Assembly: GCA_963836015.1 (NCBI GenBank)
Contig: CAWIIF010000015.1
Location: 1,736,001-1,800,000, forward strand
Source of the DNA: CAWCDJ01 sp963836015
GTDB taxonomy: Bacteria; Acidobacteriota; Terriglobia; Bryobacterales; Bryobacteraceae
DNA length: 64,000 nucleotides
Reading direction: 5' to 3'
Under the pieces are notes generated by a model. The model did no database searches. It had not been told where the DNA came from and was given only the letters and a program-made list of their open reading frames with translations. Below, piece by piece: positions 1 to 9,900 of this stretch. The position numbers were made by a program, and so were the translations under genes. Within the stretch, counting starts at the first letter, position 1; each line of letters starts with the position of its first letter.

Positions 1-1
1 C

Positions 2-965
2 GCCTTCATATCTCCTCACGTCGGCCGCATCCAGCTGGAACGCCGCGGCCGCCTGGACATGGCTGCCGTACGCCGCTTTGTCCGCTTCGTGGACACGCAC
101 GACGTCCGCATTGTTCACGCACATGCTTCCTCGCTGTTCTTCTGCCGGCTGGCGGCGGCCCTCTCGCGCCGCTGTTCGCTGATCTGGCACGATCACTACG
201 GCCGCTGCGATTTCAACGACCGCCCGGCCTGGCTCTACCGGTTGGCTACGTGGAAAGTTGCCGGTGTGATCGCCGTGAACCAGACCCTTTCGAATTGGTG
301 CCGCTTCGATTTGGGCCTGCCCGCCACACGCGTCTGGTATATCCCGAATCTGGTTGAAGACAGGAAGGCGCCGGCCGGGCGCGGACCCTCGAACTGCCCG
401 GCACCACCGGAAAGCGCGTCGTCTGTGTTGCGAACTTCCGCCCGCAGAAGGACCACCTCACGTCTGCTCCGCGCCGCGGCCCTCGTGGACCAGGCGGGCT
501 AGCGGGGCGCATCTCTTCCTGGTCGGCGATTCCGCCGAACCGGAGTATGTCCGCAACGTCCGGTCGCTCATCACGTCTCTCGGGCTCGACCACGCCGTTA
601 CCTATCTGGGCCCGCGTCAGGATGTCGCCGCGATTCTGGACGCCTGCGACATCGGCGTTCTCAGCTCCGCGTCCGAGGGACTGCCTCTGGCGCTCCTGGA
701 ATACGGGCGGGCCGGCCTGGCCGCGGTGGCGACTGCGGTGGGACAATGCTCCGAAGTGCTCCGCAACGGAGAAGCCGGGCTGCTCGTACCGCCGGGGTCG
801 CCCGTCGAGTTGAGCCGGGCGATCCTCAGCCTCCTCGCGAACGACGAGCTTCGACACAGCCTGGGCCGCAGCTTCCGCGACCACGTCGAGGAGCACTACA
901 GCGCCCGCCGCGTGATGCGGCAGATCTGCGCGGTATATGAAATGATTCTAGGGAGAGCGGAATGA
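2..965 (+). pseudogene. Glycosyltransferase family 4-like, 5' end outside window, internally frameshifted
   Basis: Transfers a sugar from an activated donor, probably for a surface polysaccharide. The reading frame enters from the left edge (frame of base 2). It carries GT-B type N-terminal sequence such as VDTHDVRIVHAHASS and WHDHYG to about base 375. Family-typical sequence continues in other frames: VVCVANFRPQKDHLT (about 382-459), LLRAAALVDQA (about 461-496), then AHLFLVGDSAEP and the donor-site region SSASEGLPLALLEYGRAG to a stop at 965. So there is a shift near 370-382, an extra base near 460, and an extra base near 497. All pieces stay well conserved, so this is either a very recent pseudogene or an assembly problem. 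The last four bases overlap the start of the next gene (ATGA), as expected for a translationally coupled cluster. Confidence 0.75.
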
Positions 966-2536
966 GCCTATCGCGATTGCTGACTTTCGCGGCCCTGGCC
1001 CTGTCGGCCGCGCCAATCTGCTTGCAGTGCGCACCCCAGCAAGGCCGCCCGGCTGCTTTGCGTCTTCACACCGTGCGCCGCACCCCCGGCGGCCAATTCT
1101 ATGCCGCTCCCGGCGGTACCCCCGATGGCGACGGCTCGCTGGCGCACCCCTGGGACATCAACACCGCCCTCAGTCAGCCGGCCGGGGTGGGACCCGGCTC
1201 GGTGATCTGGCTGCGCGGCGGCGTCTATGGTTCCGGCACCACCATTTTTCAAAGCAGCCTGGTCGGAACCCCCTCCTCCCCAATCGTGGTCCGCCAATAT
1301 CCCGGCGAGCGTGCGGTCATCAACGGCTGGCTGCAGATCGGCTGCTGCGATCAGGACCCCCACCCCGACCGTGGCGCTTACGTCTGGTTCTGGGGCCTGG
1401 AATTCGCCAGCAGCATTACGGATCGCACGGGAACGCCCTCGGGCCCGCCGAGTTATGCGTCCTCCGCCACCGTGAACGCCGTCGATAGCTGGGCCCCCGG
1501 TACGCGCCTCATCAATCTCGTGATCCACGACACACGACAGGGCGTCGGATTCTGGAAAGAGGCCGTCAACAGCGAAGTTTACGGATGCCTGATTTACAAC
1601 AACGGGTTTCAGGCCAGCGACCGCGGCCACGGCCACGGCATTTACGTCCAGAATAACGTAGGCGTAAAGCTTCTTTCCGACAATGTAATCCTCGATCAAT
1701 TCGGCGTGGGCATCCATGCTTACGGCACCGACCAGGCGCAGGTCCGTAATATCACTGCGGAAGGGAATATCGTATTCAACAACGGGAGCGTCAGCACCGG
1801 CGGCAAGAATGACGACAATATTCTCTTCGCCTCCGGCAGCGGCCTGCAGAATATCGTGGTGCGGAATAACTATACCTACCACACTCCCGACGGAGACATC
1901 GGCTATTCGCGGGTCGGTTGGCAGTTCGATCCGGTGAACCAGAATACCGTAGTCACTAACAATTACTGGATCGGCGGTGACATGGCAATCATGCTGAATC
2001 GCTGGAACAGCGCGACCTTTACCGGCAACACCGTGTACTCCAAAACCCAGTTACTCGCCTTAGTCGACTTTCTTCCGGGCCAAAGCTCGGCCGGCTATTC
2101 CTGGGACAGCAACACCTATTACGGGTCCGGCCGTTTCAGTTACGCCGGCAATGAGACGAACTGGCAGGGTTGGACGGCGTCCGGCCTCGACCGTGACAGC
2201 CGGTTCTCGAGCGGCCGCCCCAGCGGAGTCTGGACGTTCGTCCGGCCTAACCGGTATGAACAGGGCCGCGGCAATATTGTGATCTATAACTGGGACCTCA
2301 ATCCCTCCGTCTCCGTCGACGTATCCAGCCTCCTGGGGTCCGGGACCTCTTACGAGCTTCGCGATGCCGAGAACTTCTTCGGCCCGCCGGTACTCACCGG
2401 CACTTACGATGGCAAGCCGATCGTCATTCCGATGACGAACCTGAAGCCGGCCGCCACGAATGGCGTGTTCCCGACGCCTCCTAAACATACCGCTCCGGAA
2501 TTCGGGGCTTTTATTCTCCTGCCGAAACCCCAATAA
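962..2536 (+). CDS. Secreted right-handed parallel beta-helix protein
   Basis: 524 residues. A hydrophobic N-terminal signal sequence (about 1-23) is followed by a pectate-lyase-like beta-helix with many N-ladder motifs such as VRNNYTY and GNIVFNN (about 100-420). A small C-terminal domain ends in HTAPEFGAFILLP. Notable motifs are GWLQIGCCDQ and SDRGHGHGIY. All of these recur in the C-terminal half of the large protein encoded at 6975-10799, so the two are paralogues. Proteins with this fold bind, epimerise or cleave acidic polysaccharides. Because the gene lies between glycosyltransferases, a role in processing or shaping the exported glycan is likely, but no catalytic residues can be assigned. 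The ATG overlaps the upstream stop by four bases. Confidence 0.8.
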   Translation: MSLSRLLTFAALALSAAPICLQCAPQQGRPAALRLHTVRRTPGGQFYAAPGGTPDGDGSLAHPWDINTALSQPAGVGPGSVIWLRGGVYGSGTTIFQSSLVGTPSSPIVVRQYPGERAVINGWLQIGCCDQDPHPDRGAYVWFWGLEFASSITDRTGTPSGPPSYASSATVNAVDSWAPGTRLINLVIHDTRQGVGFWKEAVNSEVYGCLIYNNGFQASDRGHGHGIYVQNNVGVKLLSDNVILDQFGVGIHAYGTDQAQVRNITAEGNIVFNNGSVSTGGKNDDNILFASGSGLQNIVVRNNYTYHTPDGDIGYSRVGWQFDPVNQNTVVTNNYWIGGDMAIMLNRWNSATFTGNTVYSKTQLLALVDFLPGQSSAGYSWDSNTYYGSGRFSYAGNETNWQGWTASGLDRDSRFSSGRPSGVWTFVRPNRYEQGRGNIVIYNWDLNPSVSVDVSSLLGSGTSYELRDAENFFGPPVLTGTYDGKPIVIPMTNLKPAATNGVFPTPPKHTAPEFGAFILLPKPQ

Positions 2537-2568
2537 GCGCCGGCCCTCCCCAAATCGTTACTGCGGAC

Positions 2569-3603
2569 ATGGCTAACTCTCTGCTGATGGTCGGAAACTT
2601 TCTGTCGGCCGCCGTGGGAAACCGCGGCGTCTGCGAGGAGCTGGCGGAGCGCCTCGCCGCCGAAGGTTGGTCGGTTTTCACCACGTCCTCCCGCCGCTCG
2701 CGAGTGGCCCGGCTGCAGGATATGCTATCTACCGCCTGGCAGAAGCGCCGCTGGTACGACGTCGCGCAAGTGGATGTCTTCAGCGGCCCCTCTTTCGTTT
2801 GGGCGGAGGCGGCGGCGTGGGTCCTGCGCCGCGCGCGCAAGCCGTACGTCCTGACGCTGCATGGCGGAGGCCTTCCGTCGTTTGCCCGCCGCTGGACCAC
2901 CCGCACGCGCCATCTGCTCCAATCCGCGGCCGCAGTGACCGCGCCGTCGCGGTATCTGATGGAATCGATGCGGAGCTACCGCCCGGATCTCCGGCTCATT
3001 CCCAACGGCATCGAACTGCAGCGATACCCGTACCGCTGCCGTAACCCGGTCGAAGCGCGGCTGGTCTGGCTGCGGGCGTTCCACGGTATGTACGACCCGG
3101 TGCTAGCCGTACGCACACTGGCGTTGCTGCGGCAGCGCGGGCGGCCGGCGGCCCTGACCATGATCGGTCCCGACAAGGGAGATCGGAGCCTCGACCGGGC
3201 AGGAGCCGCGGCCTCCACGCTGGGCGTCGCCGGGCACGTCCGTTTCGTAGGCGCCGTACCTAAGGCCCAAGTCGGCAGTTGGATTGATCAGGGCGATATC
3301 TTCCTGAACACGACCACTGTGGACAATATGCCGGTATCCATTCTCGAAGCTATGGCCTGCGGCGCGTGCATCGTCAGCACCAACGCCGGCGGGATCCCGC
3401 ACCTCTTGCAGCAGGCGCACAATGCCCTGCTGGTGGAGCCTGGCGACGCCACCGGTATGGCTTCGGCCGTTGAACGCCTGCTGGACGACCCTGGCCTGGC
3501 CGCTTCTCTTTCACGCAACGCCCGCGAAGACTCGGTGGTTTTCGACTGGTCTCGCGTGATGCCCCAATGGCACGCGCTGTTGCGCTCTGTCACATGCGAT
3601 TAG
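2569..3603 (+). CDS. Glycosyltransferase family 4
   Basis: 344 residues with the GT-B fold of retaining glycosyltransferases. The N-terminal half opens with SLLMVGNFLSAAVGNRGVCE (glycine-rich acceptor loop) and contains YVLTLHGGGLPSF and the interdomain segment VTAPSRYL. The C-terminal donor domain has LRLIPNGIEL and VRFVGAVPKAQV, then the conserved acidic motif SILEAMACGACIVSTNAGGI, where the Glu normally contacts the nucleotide-sugar. It is presumably cytoplasmic or peripheral to the inner membrane and adds a sugar to a lipid-linked intermediate. It starts 32 bp after the beta-helix gene, and its 3' end overlaps the deacetylase gene by 10 bp. Donor and acceptor cannot be read from sequence. 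Confidence 0.87.
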   Translation: MANSLLMVGNFLSAAVGNRGVCEELAERLAAEGWSVFTTSSRRSRVARLQDMLSTAWQKRRWYDVAQVDVFSGPSFVWAEAAAWVLRRARKPYVLTLHGGGLPSFARRWTTRTRHLLQSAAAVTAPSRYLMESMRSYRPDLRLIPNGIELQRYPYRCRNPVEARLVWLRAFHGMYDPVLAVRTLALLRQRGRPAALTMIGPDKGDRSLDRAGAAASTLGVAGHVRFVGAVPKAQVGSWIDQGDIFLNTTTVDNMPVSILEAMACGACIVSTNAGGIPHLLQQAHNALLVEPGDATGMASAVERLLDDPGLAASLSRNAREDSVVFDWSRVMPQWHALLRSVTCD

Positions 3604-4442
3604 CAATCTCTTTCGACTACGATTCTCCAGAGGGCTACCGCCGCTCCTTCGGCATGCGCGGCTGCCGTCCTACGGCTGATCAGGATGGCGCGCGCGTGCT
3701 GCTGCGCGTACTCCGCGATCACGACGTGCGCGCCACTTTCGGGATCGTGGGGCGCGTGGCGCTCGATGGCGAGCCTCCCGAGCATTGCCCGGAGCAGGTG
3801 CGCGAGATCCACGCGGCCGGCCATGAAGTCGCGTCTCACTCCATGCTGCACAAATACCTGCCGCCGCTCGGCCGCGGCGAGCTTTTCGAAGACATCCTTA
3901 CCAGCCGCAAGGTTCTGGAATCCCGCATCGGCGGACCGGTTCGCGGGTTCATCCCTCCGTTCAACCGCCCCATGCATTTTCCGCAGCGGCGCGCCTTCAG
4001 CCTCAGTGAGTTGCTCGGCGTGCACGGCCGTGGACGCGCCCGGCAGAGCCTGGGATCGCTGCTCGGTCTTCTCGGACGGGCAGGCTACGGCTGGTCGCGA
4101 GTAAGTTTCGAGGACAAGGTCGCGGCCCTGGCGCGCCGCCTGGGATGGCGGGGCGACGCGGCTCCGGCGCAGCCGTTCGCTTTCGGCGAGATCGTGGCCA
4201 TTCCGCTGCATTCCACCGGCTTCGGAGAGGCGTCGCGCGCGCTGGTCCGGCGCAATCTTCGGACGAGCCTCACGCTGGCGATCTACGGCCATCCCAACCA
4301 GGCCCTGGAGGACAACGATCAGAGCGCCGGCAGACTGAGCCGCTTCCTCGACGAGTTCGAGACGGAGCGCCGCCGCGGCCTGCTGCAGCTCCACACCATG
4401 GCGGAGATCGAAGCGTTCACACGCGCCGGAGGTACGCAATGA
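3594..4442 (+). CDS. Polysaccharide deacetylase (NodB-like, carbohydrate esterase 4)
   Basis: 282 residues. The start chosen is ATG 3594 (MRLAISFDYDSPEG), because the family normally begins right before the FDYD metal-binding motif; an ATG 27 bp upstream is in the same frame but adds nothing conserved. The catalytic motif FDYD lies at about 7-10, and the zinc-binding HSxxH appears as SHSMLHKY in the context HEVASHSMLH. A GFIPPFNRP segment sits where the RxPY-type motif is expected. The enzyme would remove N-acetyl groups from glycan amino sugars. There is no signal peptide, so it may act in the cytoplasm or on a membrane-bound precursor. It overlaps the previous gene by 10 bp and the next by 4 bp (ATGA), which fits one operon. 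Confidence 0.83.
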   Translation: MRLAISFDYDSPEGYRRSFGMRGCRPTADQDGARVLLRVLRDHDVRATFGIVGRVALDGEPPEHCPEQVREIHAAGHEVASHSMLHKYLPPLGRGELFEDILTSRKVLESRIGGPVRGFIPPFNRPMHFPQRRAFSLSELLGVHGRGRARQSLGSLLGLLGRAGYGWSRVSFEDKVAALARRLGWRGDAAPAQPFAFGEIVAIPLHSTGFGEASRALVRRNLRTSLTLAIYGHPNQALEDNDQSAGRLSRFLDEFETERRRGLLQLHTMAEIEAFTRAGGTQ

Positions 4443-5821
4443 ACGCCGCGGCCCTGCGCCTCTACCACGGCCTGCCCGGCCCGCTGCGCTCCCTGGCAGC
4501 CTCGGCCCGCGGCCTGGGGCTTCGCCGGGCGCGGTACGGACCGGAAACCGCCACCCTCGTCGAGGATGCCATCGCGCGCGAGCATTGGACACGCGCGCGC
4601 TGGAAGTCCTGGCAGGACGACCGGCTCGCCTTTGTATTGCATCGCGCGGCCACCCGTGTGCCCTACTACCGCGAGCATTGGGCGGAACGGCGCCGTCTCG
4701 GCGACCGGGATTCCTGGGAAAATCTGGAGAACTGGCCGGTTCTCGAGAAGGACGCCCTGCGCCGCAACTCCCGCGCCTTCGTCGCCGAAGATTGCGACCT
4801 GCGCCGCATGTGCCGGGAAGGCACCAGCGGGACCTCCGGCACCCCGCTGGAACTGTGGCGCAGCCGCGCCGTGATGCGCAGATGGTATGCCCTGTTCGAG
4901 GCCCGCAGCCGCCTCTGGTACGGCGTTTCCCGCGAAAACCGGTGGGCCCTCCTGGGCGGGCAGCTGGTTGTCCCCGTGGAGCAATCGACGCCGCCGTTCT
5001 GGGTGTGGAATGCCGCCCTCCGCCAGTTATACATGTCCGTCTATCACCTGGCTCCCCGCCTGGCGGATTACTACCTCGATGCCCTCGAGCGGTACCGGGT
5101 CGAGTACCTGCTGGGCTATCCTTCCGCGCTCGAAGTGCTGGCCGAGGCGGCATTGCGAAACGGCCGCCGCGACTTGCGCCCGCTGGTCGTCATCGCCAAC
5201 GCCGAGCCGCTCGATCCCGTCCAGCGCGACAAGATCCGGCAGGCGTTCCAATGTCCAGTTCGTGAGACCTACGGCATGTCCGAGATCGTGGCGGCTGCCG
5301 GGGAATGTGAGAGCGGCGCCCTGCACCTCTGGCCCGAAGTAGGCCGCCTCGAGTTGCTGCCCGATGGCGAGCTGATCGCGACCAGCCTGCTCGACACCGA
5401 TATGCCCTTGATCCGCTATCGCACCGGCGACCGGTGCGGCACGGCCGGTCCTTCCGACTGCCCCTGCGGCCGCACGCTCCCGGTGCTGGCGTCGATTGAG
5501 GGCCGCGTGGACGACGTCCTTATCACCAGGGACGGCCGAAGGATCGGCCGTCTCGACCCGGTCTTCAAGAGCCGCCTCCCCATTCAGGAGGCGCAAATCG
5601 TTCAGGAGCGTCTAACCGATATCCGCATCCTGTACGTCCCCGCCGCCGGCTTCGACGACCGCTCTGCCCGTGAACTCGTCAGCCTGGTGCGCCAGCGCAT
5701 GGGCGATGTCCATGTGGCGCTGGAGCCGGTCGCACGCATCCCGCGAGGGCCCAACGGCAAATTCCGCGCCGTCGTCTGCAAGCTCGCACCCGGGGACCGC
5801 CACGCTTATGCTCACGGATAA
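4439..5821 (+). CDS. PaaK/CapK-like adenylate-forming ligase (phenylacetate-CoA ligase family)
   Basis: 460 residues. The start at 4439 overlaps the deacetylase stop (ATGA); a longer upstream frame exists but lies wholly inside the deacetylase gene. The AMP-binding loop appears as REGTSGTSGTPLELW, followed by ETYGMSEIVAAAGEC and then LIRYRTGDRC with a C-terminal lid domain. The family activates aryl acids as acyl-adenylates. Members inside polysaccharide clusters (CapK-like) are common, although their substrate is usually unknown. A cluster of cysteines near SDCPCGRTLPVL is typical of PaaK-type enzymes. It may attach or activate an acyl decoration of the glycan. That role is inferred only from neighbours. 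Confidence 0.8.
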   Translation: MNAAALRLYHGLPGPLRSLAASARGLGLRRARYGPETATLVEDAIAREHWTRARWKSWQDDRLAFVLHRAATRVPYYREHWAERRRLGDRDSWENLENWPVLEKDALRRNSRAFVAEDCDLRRMCREGTSGTSGTPLELWRSRAVMRRWYALFEARSRLWYGVSRENRWALLGGQLVVPVEQSTPPFWVWNAALRQLYMSVYHLAPRLADYYLDALERYRVEYLLGYPSALEVLAEAALRNGRRDLRPLVVIANAEPLDPVQRDKIRQAFQCPVRETYGMSEIVAAAGECESGALHLWPEVGRLELLPDGELIATSLLDTDMPLIRYRTGDRCGTAGPSDCPCGRTLPVLASIEGRVDDVLITRDGRRIGRLDPVFKSRLPIQEAQIVQERLTDIRILYVPAAGFDDRSARELVSLVRQRMGDVHVALEPVARIPRGPNGKFRAVVCKLAPGDRHAYAHG

Positions 5822-6839
5822 GATCAGCATTGTCATCCCCTGCCGGAACGAAGCCCGCTCGATCGTGCCGGTTCTCGACAGCATCCTGGCGCAGGATTTC
5901 GGCAGCGGCGAATGGGAAGTCATCGTCGCCGATGGCACGAGCGACGACGGCACGCGTACCATCCTCGAACGTTATCAGCACCTGGAACCTCGAATCCGCG
6001 TCATCGACAATCCGTCGAAGGCGGTGCCCGCGGGCCTCAATATGGCGATTCGTGCCGCGCGCGGCGACACCATCCTCCGCATGGACGCCCATACTTCCTA
6101 CGCTCCGGATTACGTGCGGCGATGCGTCGAGACGCTGGACGCCGCCGCGGCTGAGAACGTCGGTGGTCCCGCCCGAACCTGTCCTAACGGCTACTGGGGG
6201 CGCGCGATCGCCGCGGCGTACCATTCGGCCGTGGCTTGCGGCGGCGCGAAGTTCCACGACCCCGGCTACGAGGGCTGGGTCGATACGGTGCCCTACGGCT
6301 GCTGGCGAAAATCCACCCTGCTGCGGATCGGCCTCTTCGACGAGCGGCTCATCCGCAACCAGGATGACGAACTCAATCTGCGGCTCAGGCGTGCCGGCGG
6401 GCGCATCTGGCAATCGCCCGACATCGTTTCCTGGTACCGGCCGCGCAGCTCGCTCAAGAATCTCGTTCTGCAGTATTTCCAGTACGGGTTCTGGAAGGTG
6501 GCGGTGATCCGCAAGCACCGCATCCCGGCGTCCTGGCGGCACGTCGTCCCGCCGACCTTCGTCACTGCCAACCTGGCCATTCCGGCGGCCGGTCTGGTCG
6601 TTCCCGGCTTGACCGTGCTTTGGGCCGCGATGATCGCGATCTATCTGGTCGTCTGTCTCGTCGCTTCCGCGGATTGCGCCCGCAAGAAAGGCTGGATGCT
6701 GCTGCCTGCCCTGCCGCTGGTCTTCTTCGCGTATCACATCGCGTACGGGACAGGTTTTCTCGCGGGTATGTGCTACTGGCCCTTTGTCAGGACCGAATCG
6801 GAGCCTCCGAAGTCGATATTTACCCAGGCGAGCCGCTGA
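5808..6839 (+). CDS. Glycosyltransferase family 2, membrane-associated
   Basis: 343 residues starting at ATG 5808 (MLTDKISIVIPCRNEARSI), 14 bp inside the preceding gene; an upstream ATG in the same frame lies inside the ligase gene. The GT-A fold is shown by VIPCRNEARSI, the acidic VIVADGTSDDGT, LRMDAHTSY as the DXD-like metal site, and RNQDDELNLRLRRAGGRIW near the acceptor site. Two or three hydrophobic segments in the C-terminal 100 residues (about 250-330) anchor it to the inner membrane. This arrangement resembles succinoglycan-type (ExoA-like) transferases. It closes the run of overlapping same-strand genes. The next gene is on the other strand and convergent. Confidence 0.85.
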   Translation: MLTDKISIVIPCRNEARSIVPVLDSILAQDFGSGEWEVIVADGTSDDGTRTILERYQHLEPRIRVIDNPSKAVPAGLNMAIRAARGDTILRMDAHTSYAPDYVRRCVETLDAAAAENVGGPARTCPNGYWGRAIAAAYHSAVACGGAKFHDPGYEGWVDTVPYGCWRKSTLLRIGLFDERLIRNQDDELNLRLRRAGGRIWQSPDIVSWYRPRSSLKNLVLQYFQYGFWKVAVIRKHRIPASWRHVVPPTFVTANLAIPAAGLVVPGLTVLWAAMIAIYLVVCLVASADCARKKGWMLLPALPLVFFAYHIAYGTGFLAGMCYWPFVRTESEPPKSIFTQASR

Positions 6840-6974
6840 ATCAGTCTGTCGGGTAACGGAATACGGTGCAAAACAGGGACTGGCCCGAATTTCGCTGCAG
6901 TTGCGAAATTCGGAACCTGTACCTGGTTTGCCCTTTTGCGAGTTCAGAATGCGGGTTACTTGTTACGCACTCCG

Positions 6975-9900
6975 CTAGTGCAGCGAACTGCCCGAAAGCA
7001 GCACAAAGACACCAAACTGCGGAGCCGTGTGCGGCTGTGGATTCGGTACGACTCCAAAGGGCAGGGCCACCTGCAGGCCCGTCATCGGAATGGTCACCGG
7101 CTGTCCGTTGTAAGTCCCCGATACCACCGGAGCTCCGAAGAAATTCTCGCCGTCGCGGATCTGGTAGGCGTCTCCGGTCTTGATGCCGCTGCTGCTCAGG
7201 TCCACCTGAACGTTCGACCGAAGGTCCCAGTTGTAAATCACGATATTCGCCCGTCCCGCCTCGTAAGTGTTGGGCCTGACGAAGGTCCATACTCCGGTCG
7301 GCGGTCCCGCCGTGAATGTGCTGTTCGCATCCACGCCGGTCGCCGCCTTCCAGCCGGCGAAGTCATACCCCGAGCTGTTGCCGCAGGGGAAATCGTCACA
7401 ACCCGGCATCACTACCCAGCGGCCTGAACCGTAGTACTGGTTGTTATTCCACTGATAGTTATGCGGATTCTGGTCGTCCCGGTAGATCAGATTCGTCTCC
7501 GTATTGTGTTTGGAGTAGACCACGTTGTTCTGAAAGACCACCGAATCCCACCGGTATACATCGGCCGCTTCAATGCCGCCCATGAAGTAATTGCCGGTGG
7601 CTACCAGGTCGTTAGCCCGGGGCGTCCACAGGTATCCGAGTTCGCTGTACCCGTCGTCGGCGTCCGGCGTGTGATACAGGTAGTTGTTCTTCAGCACCAT
7701 CCCCTTCGGCCCGCCGTTCCCCTGGGCGAACAGCATATTGTCCGTGCGGGGACCGGCGGAAACCGTTCCGTTCGCCGTGTTGCTGCCCAGCGCCAGAGTC
7801 CCGTTGTTGAAGCTGACATTTCCTTCTACGTCGAAGTTTTGAACGTATGCGCTGCCCGATCCATAGATCTGGAAGCCGTTGCCGAAGTTGTTAAAGGTGA
7901 TGTTATCGAAGATATGTTTCACGGAAGGCGCTGCGTTCTGGAGATAGAAGCCGTGCCCGTGTCCGCGATCGCTGCCGTAGCCGCCGACGTTGTAGACCAG
8001 GTTTCCGTAAGCGTCGGAGTCGGTAGCTTCGTCCCACATCTCGATCCCCATGCTGGTGTCGTGAATAATGCAGTTGATCAGCTTCGTGCCTGGCGCCCAC
8101 GTATCGACGGCGGCATGGTTAGCCTGGTGGGCCCATTCCGGCGGCCCGCCGGTCCCGCTGCTCCGGTCCGGATTGTAGCTGGCGAACTCGATGCCCCAAA
8201 ACCAGGTGTAGGCGCCCTTCGATGGATTGGGGGCCTGGTCGCAGCAGCCGATCTGGAGCCAGGCATCGATAATCGCGCGCTCGCCCGGATAGGCGCGGAC
8301 CACGATCGGCGCGGCGGCAGTCCCGACGAGGTTGCTGGCCAGCACCGCTCCCGACGTGCCGTCGCCGTATTTTCCGGCGCGCATCCAGATCGTGTCGCCC
8401 GGCTTTACCGAGCTAGGTTGCTGAAACGCCGTCACCACATCCCAAGGGCTGCCGATAGTGCCATTGCCGCTGGGGCTGCCGGAGGGCGAGACGTACCAAC
8501 TGTTCCCGCTGCCGGTTGTCGGCGGCGGCGTCGAACCGGCGATGCTGAGCGTCACGTTGACTGTCGCCGGAGTCGTGCCCGCGGGGCCGGCGATCGTCAC
8601 GGTATCGGCGTACGTCCCGGCGGTCATCCCGGCGATCTGAGCTCCTAGCGAAACGGTTGCCGCCCCGGTTCCCGAGGTTTGCGACAGGGTTAGCCACGGC
8701 TTCGTCTTGGTGCAAGTCCAGGAGGAACTGCCGCTCGTGCTACCGATGGTAACCATCTGCGAGGCCGGATTGGACGATCCCGCGCTGGCTGAGAAGGTAA
8801 GCGCGCTTGGCGCCGCTGTCATTGTGGTGGTTGGGGCCGCTGCTACGGTAAGGCTCACCGCAACGGTCTTGGGCGAGCCGCTGGCGCCCGCAGAAATCAC
8901 TGTTACCACCGCGGAGTAAGTGCCTTGGCCCAGTCCGCTAAGAGTCGGCTGAATCAAGATACTGCCGGAGTTCGTCCCCGAAGCGGGCGAGACGGTCAGC
9001 CAGGTCTGATTGTCGGATGCGGTCCAGCTCAGCGATCCGCCCCCGCTGTTCGCCACGCTCACCGTCTTCGCGGCAGGGGAAGCGCCGTTTGTAACCCCGG
9101 AGAAGGAAAGGGAGGCCGGAGATACGGTTAGCGCCGGCGAGGCAGCCGGCGCGGCCAGTGTAAGCCTGACCGTAATCGTCTTTGGCGAGCCGCTCGCGCC
9201 CGCGGCGTTCACCGTTACCGTAGAGGAATAGGAGCCGCCCGCCAGCCCCGCGATGTTGGGCTGGATCGAGATCGTCGCCGGCCCCGTGCCTGCCGCGGGT
9301 GACACCGTCAGCCAGCTTTGGTCGGCCTTCGCGGTCCAGCTTAGGGTTCCGCTGGCTATGTTGCTCAGGCTCGCCGTCTGTGCCGGCGGATTGGCGCCGC
9401 CGGCCGTTCCGCTGAAACTCAGACTGCTGGTGCTCACTCCCAGTATGGGCTGCGTGGCCGGCTGCCCGTTTGCCGGGCTGATCCGGATGCCATTCAGTAC
9501 GCCGCGACGGACCACGCCCTGCACCGCGATCTCCAGAGTGCCGTTGGTCACCGTGACAGGGAACGGCAGCGCGATCGCCGTCAGCGGCGCCGTCTGCGCC
9601 AGGATGTCGAAGTTGCTCAGGACCTGCGACCCGTTGATGGTCACGTTGAAAATGCGGTCGCCCTTGTTCCAGTACTGGATCTCCGCGAACTCCAGCGTCG
9701 CGATGTATGCGCCGTTCGCCACCGGAATCGAATACGTGAAGTCGCCGTACAGGCCGGCCCGCGCACTCCGATACAGCGGAAGGTCCGGGGTATTCTGTAC
9801 CAGGCTGCTGGTGTAGAGCAGATCGCCCCCGGCGAAATACCGGTCTGCGATCCACTGAGAGCCATCCGCGGCCGTGTAAGCCGGCCCCCCGCAGTTGATG

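Noticed and set aside
968..1882. 304-codon minus-strand frame opposite the beta-helix gene
   Set aside because: It mirrors the plus-strand gene, which has a signal peptide and family motifs. No ribosome binding site supports it.
3600..5153. Long open frame on the minus strand opposite the deacetylase and ligase genes
   Set aside because: Arg/Pro-rich translation without family motifs. It is the antisense shadow expected in very GC-rich coding sequence.
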